Source of the DNA: Philodulcilactobacillus myokonensis
Lineage (GTDB): Bacteria > Bacillota > Bacilli > Lactobacillales > Lactobacillaceae
Direction of reading: 5' to 3'
Assembly: GCF_027923585.1 (NCBI RefSeq)
Contig: NZ_BRPL01000002.1
Coordinates: forward strand, 620,001-684,000
DNA length: 64,000 nucleotides
Each line of letters opens with the position of its first letter. Within the stretch, counting starts at the first letter, position 1. A program made the position numbers and the translations under genes. Below are positions 58,532 through 64,000 of the stretch, one piece after another. Below the pieces are notes generated by a model. It was not told the origin of the DNA, did no database searches, and saw only the letters and a program-made list of their open reading frames with translations.

Positions 58532-59311
58532 ATGGATAAAATACATATATTTATAAATGTATTTCTATACTTAATTCAATTTATGGGACGAATTACCCTA
58601 ATTGCTCTAATTGAATTGTGGAATTTGTTTAGTGATATTGACCAAATTATTTTTCAACAAAAGGATATTTGGAATTCAACAACCAGTTTTAATTTTAATC
58701 TACCATCACCATTAATTAATTTTGTCGTTGGAATGGCAGTAATTATATTAATTTGCTTTTATTTTAATTACCATCGTCATTTTAGGGTGAAACGAAATAA
58801 TCCACTTAAGAGATTTTTAAGAAATCCCCATCACCACCTTCCTTTACATGGCAATAAAATTGGTTATTATGCTTATCACAAATACATTAAGTATAGTTTA
58901 TACACCAGCAGGCATTTTTGGCAAAGGCACCGTAAAATTGATCCTAGCGGATTTGAATATTTTTGTGGAGCCTTATTTTATCACAGTAATTTTAAGAATG
59001 TAACGGTTACACAGCAATCAGGCGACTATGGGATTGACGTTGCGGCAACGTATAAACAAAGAAACTATGGAATTCAATGTAAGTTGTATAGTCGGCACCA
59101 TGAAGTAGGGGTTGCGGCCGTTCAGGAGGCAATTTCTGGAACCTTAGCTTATGGCCTAGACGTTCCGATTGTGGTTACGACAAGTCATTACACTAATGCT
59201 GCTAGAGAAATGGCAAATGCAACCGGAACCATTTTAATTAGCCAAATTAATTTGCAGAAATGGCAAAAGCATCCTAATTATATTTTTCAACTTTTGCATA
59301 TTCGAAAATAA
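58532..59311 (+). CDS. Membrane-anchored Mrr-like restriction endonuclease domain protein
   Basis: The 259-residue product has two N-terminal hydrophobic helices (about 8-30 and 63-82) and a basic linker, rich in His, Arg and Lys (about 85-130). A PD-(D/E)XK nuclease-like Mrr domain (PF04471-type) follows: SGFEYFCGALF, the catalytic GDYGID (D169), then QCK (Q182-C183-K184) and VAAVQEAISGTLAYG. The D...QxK pattern is the Mrr active site. It may degrade foreign or damaged DNA at the membrane. No methyltransferase or specificity gene is next to it. It is a single gene between terminators. Confidence 0.85.
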   Translation: MDKIHIFINVFLYLIQFMGRITLIALIELWNLFSDIDQIIFQQKDIWNSTTSFNFNLPSPLINFVVGMAVIILICFYFNYHRHFRVKRNNPLKRFLRNPHHHLPLHGNKIGYYAYHKYIKYSLYTSRHFWQRHRKIDPSGFEYFCGALFYHSNFKNVTVTQQSGDYGIDVAATYKQRNYGIQCKLYSRHHEVGVAAVQEAISGTLAYGLDVPIVVTTSHYTNAAREMANATGTILISQINLQKWQKHPNYIFQLLHIRK

Positions 59312-59313
59312 AA

Positions 59314-59346
59314 GAACCACTCCAAATTGGAAGTGGTTTTTTTAAT
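59314..59346. terminator. Terminator after Mrr-like gene
   Basis: Stem AACCACT / AGTGGTT (59315-59321 and 59332-59338) with T run on the + strand. The minus-strand kinase ends just after it, so it may act in both directions. Confidence 0.75.
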
Positions 59347-59348
59347 GA

Positions 59349-59984
59349 TCATTTTTGAATCTTTTTTATAGCTTGGTCAATTTGATTTAAAACAATTTGT
59401 GAATTACCCGGCTTCAAAAGGTTCAATTTTTGTAAGTTGATTTTTATTTTGGGGCTAATTTGATAATCTTGAAACCATTTTTGATAATTTCTCCACATTA
59501 AATAATAATAATTTTTGAGATCCGGGTTATGATCAAATTGTTCATAGGGACGACCACGTTTCTTAATTCTTTTTAAAATGGTTTCAAAGTCACTACTTGC
59601 GTATACTAATAGATCTGGTGCCTTTTTAGGTAATAATTTTAATTCATCCATCATGTTATCCAGTAACTTTAAGTAGACATTTAATTCAATATCACTAATG
59701 TTACCTTCACGATGGTTTTCCTTTGTAAATAGCGCATCTTCATAGATAGAGCGGTCTAAAACGTTATTGTCATCTGATAACGCTTTTTTAATCATTGAAA
59801 AACGCTGATTCAAGAAATAAATCTGTAGTAAAAACCCGTATTGTTTTGGATTTTTATAATAAAGTGGCAATACCGGATTATTACCAGCAGGTTCATAAAA
59901 AGCTTTTGTTCCTAAATGCTTAGCAACTTTACCAGTTAGGGTTGTTTTGCCAACCCCAATCATTCCAGCAATAATTATCACCAT
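59349..59984 (-). CDS. Deoxynucleoside kinase (dGK/dAK family)
   Basis: Salvage kinase phosphorylating deoxyadenosine/deoxyguanosine (or deoxycytidine). The 211-residue protein has the P-loop GMIGVGKT (7-14), then YEPAGNNPVLPLYYKNP in the substrate region, LDRSIYEDALFTKENH (the DRS motif) and a LID-like RIKKRGRPYEQF. Lactobacilli depend heavily on such salvage kinases, often as a pair; only one is here. mscL is upstream on the same strand, 18 bases away. Confidence 0.92.
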   Translation of the reverse strand: MVIIIAGMIGVGKTTLTGKVAKHLGTKAFYEPAGNNPVLPLYYKNPKQYGFLLQIYFLNQRFSMIKKALSDDNNVLDRSIYEDALFTKENHREGNISDIELNVYLKLLDNMMDELKLLPKKAPDLLVYASSDFETILKRIKKRGRPYEQFDHNPDLKNYYYLMWRNYQKWFQDYQISPKIKINLQKLNLLKPGNSQIVLNQIDQAIKKIQK

Positions 59985-60002
59985 TATTGGCTCCCCTTAT
60001 AA

Positions 60003-60365
60003 TTAATTTTTAGCCTTTAATAAATCTCTAATTTCAGTTAAAAGAGCTTCTGATTTAGTTTCCTTAGGTTGAGGATTTCGTTGAATGATCCGATTAATAA
60101 TTTTAATTAAGATGAAAACAACGAATGCAATAATAATAAAATTAATAATTGAATTAATAAATGATCCATACCTAAAAGTTGCTGATCCAACTGTTAACTT
60201 TAGATTTGATAAATCAACTCGTCCTAAGAAAATTCCAATTAGTGGGTTGATTAAATTGGATGTTAATGATTTAACGATTCCCGTAAAGGCTGAACCAATG
60301 ATAACACCAACAGCTAAATCAATTACATTACCTCGTGCAATAAAATTTTTAAATTCTTTAAACAT
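60003..60365 (-). CDS. mscL: Large-conductance mechanosensitive channel MscL
   Basis: Pentameric emergency valve that opens at high membrane tension. The ATG with first base 60365 gives [27 protein letters not shown], the family N-terminus, and 120 residues. The TTG-initiated extension of seven residues overlaps the AAAGGAG ribosome site. There are two membrane helices (about 17-45 and 70-95) and a charged C-terminal helix. It is probably co-transcribed with the downstream kinase gene. A second type of channel (MscS) lies at 24.1 kb. Confidence 0.95.
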   Translation of the reverse strand: MFKEFKNFIARGNVIDLAVGVIIGSAFTGIVKSLTSNLINPLIGIFLGRVDLSNLKLTVGSATFRYGSFINSIINFIIIAFVVFILIKIINRIIQRNPQPKETKSEALLTEIRDLLKAKN

Positions 60366-60519
60366 TAAATAAAAAACTCCTTTCAAAATATGAAAACATT
60401 AATGATTTTAACATGTTTTAATTTCTTTTTGAGAAAAAATTATTAAATTATATTTTTCGAATAATAATTTTAAATGTTTTATAATACTAATGAAGTACTT
60501 AAAGTTAGGAAGTTAATTT

Positions 60520-62301
60520 ATGTCTAAACAACGTTCTTTTAGAAAACGGTTATTATTACTTATTCCAATTGGAATGCTTATTTTTGCCTTTTTTTCAATT
60601 CAAAATGTTAGTGGAAAAACTACATCTAATTTTAATCAGGATCGAATTACATTTGTTTTCAATCCTCAAAATAATAAATCTTTAAATCATTACGTTTACC
60701 AAACGGTTGAACGGAATGGTAAAAATTTTCATCATTATTTTTCGCCCCATCAATTTGCAAATAAATTTGGGCAACCCAATTGGGTTATAAAACGATTAAC
60801 GAATCGTTTAAGACGCCAACATCTTAAAACTAAGGCTTATCAGGGTCGGTTAATCGTTGTTGCAACCGGAAACTCAAAGGATATTAAACGTGTTATTAAT
60901 TTGAATCAAAGGAAAAAATTAATGCCACGTTTTGCATCAAACAAAATATTAGGAATTGTTAAATCTAATCAAACCAATCAATTTAAATCAAATTATTATC
61001 AATCTAAAATTGATTATGGTAATGGGAGTAAAGACAGTAATTTAATTAATGCCGGACCCAGAAGGTTTATTAACCGGTATGATGTTTCGCCACTTTATGA
61101 AAATAATCAATTAGGTCGTGGCCAATCCATTGGGATTATTTCATTTGCTAATTTTAATCCTTCAGATGCTTATTATTATTGGAACAAACAGGGAATTCCT
61201 GCTAAATCAAACCGGATTAAAATTATTAATACTAGTAATAAAAAGCCATCTTGGAATCAATACGATGAAACAACCAATGATGTTGAACAATCTGGATCAA
61301 TTGCACCTGATGCTAATATTGATGTTTATATGGGAGATACCACTGCACAGGGGATGATTAATGCCCTTGCCAATGCAATTAGTGCGAACCAAACCAGTTC
61401 TCTATCAATTAGTTGGGGCCAAAGTGAACGTTTGGTTCAATCAGAAATCAAAAGTGGTCAGATTCCTAAGTATTATAATGGCATCATTAATTTATTATTT
61501 AAACAAGCTGCTGCCCAGGGCATGAGTATTTTTACATCCGCTGGTGATAATGGGGCATACGATGCGATTGATGAAAATTATGACCCCGAATTGTCGGTTG
61601 ATACACCTGCTGCTTCACCATATGTAACTGCAGTTGGCGGAACAACACTTCCTTACCGGGTATCCAATACACTTTCTGTAAATCAGGAACGTGCATGGTC
61701 GAATGATTTCCTATACTCAATCTTTGATCACCGTGGCTTAATGAATGGAAGCCAATCTAAATTTGTCCAAAATTATTTTGCTGGCACTGGTGGCGGTTTT
61801 AGTAAATTGAATCCAATTCCTCCATATCAATACCATGTAAAAGGAACCGGAACTTACAATGCAATTCCACTGTGGCTTTATAAAAATAAAACTTTGTACC
61901 GGATTGCCCACCCTAAATTAATTAGTGGGACTTCTTCTGGAAGAAATGTTCCAGATATTTCTGTTAATGCTGATCCTAATACTGGATATGCAGCGTACTA
62001 TTCCAATCCAGGTCATTTTAATTCTAATGGTCATTGGGCATATACAGGAGGAACTAGCATTGTTGCACCTCAAATGGCTGCCGTTGCTGCTTTAGTTAAT
62101 AGTAAAAACAATGTTAGAAGTGGGTTTTGGAATCCCCAAATATATCAAATGGCAACTGGTAATGATTCACCATTTCATCCTTTAGACAGTATTTATAATA
62201 ATAATAATCTTTATTACACTGGTCAAAAAGATGCTATTTATAACCAAAGTACCGGTCTAGGAACCGTTGATGTTGCTAAATTAAATCATTTTTTTGACTA
62301 A
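60520..62301 (+). CDS. Secreted S53-family (sedolisin/kumamolisin-like) serine-carboxyl protease
   Basis: Acid-active secreted protease family. The 593-residue product has an N-terminal signal/anchor helix (about 9-28), a pro-region (about 35-175) of the Pro-kumamolisin type, then the catalytic domain. The E-x3-D pair is E250 and D254, the oxyanion Asp is D343 in SAGDNG, and the nucleophile is S513 in GGTSIVAPQMAA. No LPxTG anchor or other cell-wall sorting signal is seen. It may help a fastidious, acid-producing lactobacillus use extracellular protein; that is inference. A terminator follows. Confidence 0.92.
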   Translation: MSKQRSFRKRLLLLIPIGMLIFAFFSIQNVSGKTTSNFNQDRITFVFNPQNNKSLNHYVYQTVERNGKNFHHYFSPHQFANKFGQPNWVIKRLTNRLRRQHLKTKAYQGRLIVVATGNSKDIKRVINLNQRKKLMPRFASNKILGIVKSNQTNQFKSNYYQSKIDYGNGSKDSNLINAGPRRFINRYDVSPLYENNQLGRGQSIGIISFANFNPSDAYYYWNKQGIPAKSNRIKIINTSNKKPSWNQYDETTNDVEQSGSIAPDANIDVYMGDTTAQGMINALANAISANQTSSLSISWGQSERLVQSEIKSGQIPKYYNGIINLLFKQAAAQGMSIFTSAGDNGAYDAIDENYDPELSVDTPAASPYVTAVGGTTLPYRVSNTLSVNQERAWSNDFLYSIFDHRGLMNGSQSKFVQNYFAGTGGGFSKLNPIPPYQYHVKGTGTYNAIPLWLYKNKTLYRIAHPKLISGTSSGRNVPDISVNADPNTGYAAYYSNPGHFNSNGHWAYTGGTSIVAPQMAAVAALVNSKNNVRSGFWNPQIYQMATGNDSPFHPLDSIYNNNNLYYTGQKDAIYNQSTGLGTVDVAKLNHFFD

Positions 62302-62305
62302 AAAT

Positions 62306-62341
62306 AAAAAACGCTAGGAAATATATTCCTAACGTTTTTTT
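62306..62341 (+). terminator. S53 protease terminator
   Basis: Stem AAAACGCTAGGAA / TTCCTAACGTTTT (one unpaired base) with a 5-base loop and a T run. Confidence 0.85.
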
Positions 62342-62347
62342 ATGAAA

Positions 62348-62431
62348 TGCCCCGAGCAGGGATCGAACCTGTACTTGATTGCTCAAACAGCGACCTGAAC
62401 GCTGCGCGTCTGCCAATTCCGCCATCGGGGC
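62348..62431 (-). tRNA. tRNA-Leu (CAG)
   Basis: On the minus strand: acceptor GCCCCGA / TCGGGGC, a long variable arm, CAG anticodon, discriminator A. It is a lone tRNA outside the rRNA cluster. No encoded CCA. Confidence 0.95.
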
Positions 62432-62562
62432 ATAAAAAACAATTCAATCACCATTTTACACGAAAATATTATAAAATCCAATGAAATTCTAATTTAGGTT
62501 CGATATAATCATGATTGATGAAATGATACCAGTTAATAACTATGGTATAAAATATTGATTTT

Positions 62563-62571
62563 TGGTACAAT
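62563..62571 (+). promoter_or_regulatory. Extended -10 promoter of asnB
   Basis: TG-G-TACAAT lies ~65 bases before the asnB start. No convincing -35. A second candidate TG-G-TATAAA is at 62543. Confidence 0.45.
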
Positions 62572-62635
62572 ACATTTGTGTGTATATTAAATATGTAAAG
62601 ACTTTTTATTAAAGCATTTAAAGGGGATAAAAGCA

Positions 62636-64000
62636 ATGTGTGGATTTACTGGATTTGTTAACCAGAAAGATGTTCCAACCGGAACGATTAATAAAATGGC
62701 AGACCGGATTAAACATCGAGGCCCTGATGACGAAGTATATTTTGATGATCATAAAGTATCAATTGGCTTTAGAAGATTGTCAATCATTGATTTAGCTCAT
62801 GGAGCTCAACCAATTTATAGTGAAGATCATAAAAGCGTTTTAACTTTTAATGGTGAAATTTATAATTATAAAGATATCAGAAAAGAATTAAAAGATTTAG
62901 GCTACAAATTTAATACGGATGTAGATTCAGAAGTTATTATTCGTGGATATGAAGCATGGGGTCCAAAGGTTTTAAATAAGCTACGTGGGATGTTTGCTTT
63001 CGTTATCTATGATAGTGCTAAAAAGCAAGTATTTGGTGCCCGTGATCATTTTGGAATTAAGCCATTATACTATTATGATGATGGTAAAACATTCCTTTGG
63101 GGATCAGAAATTAAAGCCTTTTTAGAACATCCTAACTTTAAAAAAGAATTGAATACTAAATTATTACCCATCCATTTAAGTTTCGAATTTATTCCATCAC
63201 GCGAAACAATGTTCAAACATGTTTATAAACTATTGCCAGGACAATATTTTGTTCATAAATTAAATGGTGGAACTGAATTACATCGTTACTTTAAATTTAA
63301 CTATGATCACATTGATAATAGTCAAACGGTTGATGGTGATGCTAAAAAATTAAGAAAAATTGTTCGAGATTCAGTTAAAGAGCACATGGTTTCAGATGTT
63401 GAAGTTGGTAGCTTCCTATCCAGTGGCGTTGATTCTAGTTATGTTTTAACTGAAGCTTCTAAATTGCACCCAATTCACTCATTTTCATTAGGATTTCATC
63501 ATTCTAAATACAGTGAATTGTCATGGTCAACTGATTTTGCAAAGCAACTTCATCAGAAAAATACACCGATTTATATGAACGGTGATGATTACTTTGGTTT
63601 TCTTCCAACAATGATGTATTACATGGATGAACCATTGTCTAATCCGTCTGCACCACAATTATTCTTCCTTTCTAAACGAACAAGGGAAAGTGTTAAAGTT
63701 GCTTTATCTGGTGAAGGAGCAGATGAATTCTTCGGTGGATATAATACTTATCTAGAAGCCATTCCATTTGAACGTTATCAAAAATGGGTTCCTGGATTTA
63801 TCAGAAATGCATTAGCCAAGATGGTTAAAAAAATGCGTCCATTCCATGGCCGTCGTTTCTTAATTCGTGGTGCTGAACCACTTAGTGAACGTTATTACCG
63901 TGTTAATTATGTTTTTGATTATGACCAAAGAAATCAATTGCTTAAAGATCCAAGTATTAATGTTGATTCAGGTAAATATACTAAGCATATTTTCGATGAT
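62636..64000 (+). CDS. asnB: Asparagine synthetase, glutamine-hydrolysing (3' end outside window)
   Basis: Class II amidotransferase that makes asparagine from aspartate, ATP and glutamine. The ATG at 62636 follows AAGGGG and is open to the end of the window (455 codons). It begins MCGFTGFV, where Cys2 is the glutaminase nucleophile after Met removal. Then come FRRLSIIDL, NGEIYNY, the GARDHFGIKPLYY segment, the PPi-loop motif SFLSSGVDSS and LSGEGADEFFGGY in the synthetase domain. The usual length is about 610-630 residues, so roughly the last quarter is missing. It has its own promoter downstream of the tRNA-Leu gene on the opposite strand. Confidence 0.95.
   Translation, partial: MCGFTGFVNQKDVPTGTINKMADRIKHRGPDDEVYFDDHKVSIGFRRLSIIDLAHGAQPIYSEDHKSVLTFNGEIYNYKDIRKELKDLGYKFNTDVDSEVIIRGYEAWGPKVLNKLRGMFAFVIYDSAKKQVFGARDHFGIKPLYYYDDGKTFLWGSEIKAFLEHPNFKKELNTKLLPIHLSFEFIPSRETMFKHVYKLLPGQYFVHKLNGGTELHRYFKFNYDHIDNSQTVDGDAKKLRKIVRDSVKEHMVSDVEVGSFLSSGVDSSYVLTEASKLHPIHSFSLGFHHSKYSELSWSTDFAKQLHQKNTPIYMNGDDYFGFLPTMMYYMDEPLSNPSAPQLFFLSKRTRESVKVALSGEGADEFFGGYNTYLEAIPFERYQKWVPGFIRNALAKMVKKMRPFHGRRFLIRGAEPLSERYYRVNYVFDYDQRNQLLKDPSINVDSGKYTKHIFDD

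Overview
The window is an AT-rich, gene-dense, core-chromosome segment of a member of the Lactobacillaceae. Evidence for this is the 16S rRNA, the recA/mutSL/ruvAB/yajC order, T-box leaders on alaS and leuS, an SMK-box leader on metK, a comG operon and a PepV dipeptidase. The strong AT bias and the 16S sequence recall the small-genome Apilactobacillus/Fructilactobacillus type, but this is an impression and not an identification. Nearly all genes lie on the + strand. No insertion sequence, prophage or CRISPR array was seen.

Layout. 1-13.4 kb: DNA recombination/repair and RNA turnover (cinA end, recA, rny, ymdB, mutS, mutL, ruvA, ruvB), then yajC, a DHH phosphoesterase and a DEAD-box helicase. 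13.4-21.1 kb: T-box-controlled alaS, ireB-ruvX-yrzB, zapA-cvpA-mutS2, trxA. 21.2-28.9 kb: a sugar uptake permease, yslB (inverted), murI-rdgB, an MscS channel (minus), a DUF948/YtxH pair, ccpA, an orphan membrane protein and yebC. 28.9-34.8 kb: comGA to comGG, the linked methyltransferase and ackA. 34.8-41.6 kb: an amino-acid permease, two metallophosphoesterases, yutD-yutF-TIGR01906, dedA (minus) and a cyclophilin. 41.6-47.9 kb: one complete rRNA operon with two near-identical promoters, 16S-tRNA-Ile-tRNA-Ala-23S-5S and nine further tRNAs. 47.9-64 kb: metK, a DHA2-type efflux protein, a methyltransferase, leuS, a polysaccharide flippase, nnrD, pepV, a membrane-anchored Mrr-like nuclease, a deoxynucleoside kinase and mscL (minus), a secreted S53 protease, tRNA-Leu and the start of asnB.

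Most of the window is ordinary housekeeping DNA. The most unusual signals are: (1) RNase Y whose HD catalytic motif reads HA, with two further motif changes, which suggests a pseudo-nuclease; (2) three genes (comGE, the comG-linked methyltransferase and the MFS transporter) with well-placed Shine-Dalgarno sequences but no ATG/GTG/TTG at the expected start, so ATT or CTG starts are implied; (3) a perfect 24-bp palindrome in the yebC leader; (4) a tRNA-Trp gene with C instead of the near-universal U33; (5) queA and tgt missing from their usual place between ruvB and yajC. I saw no clearly new multi-gene system.
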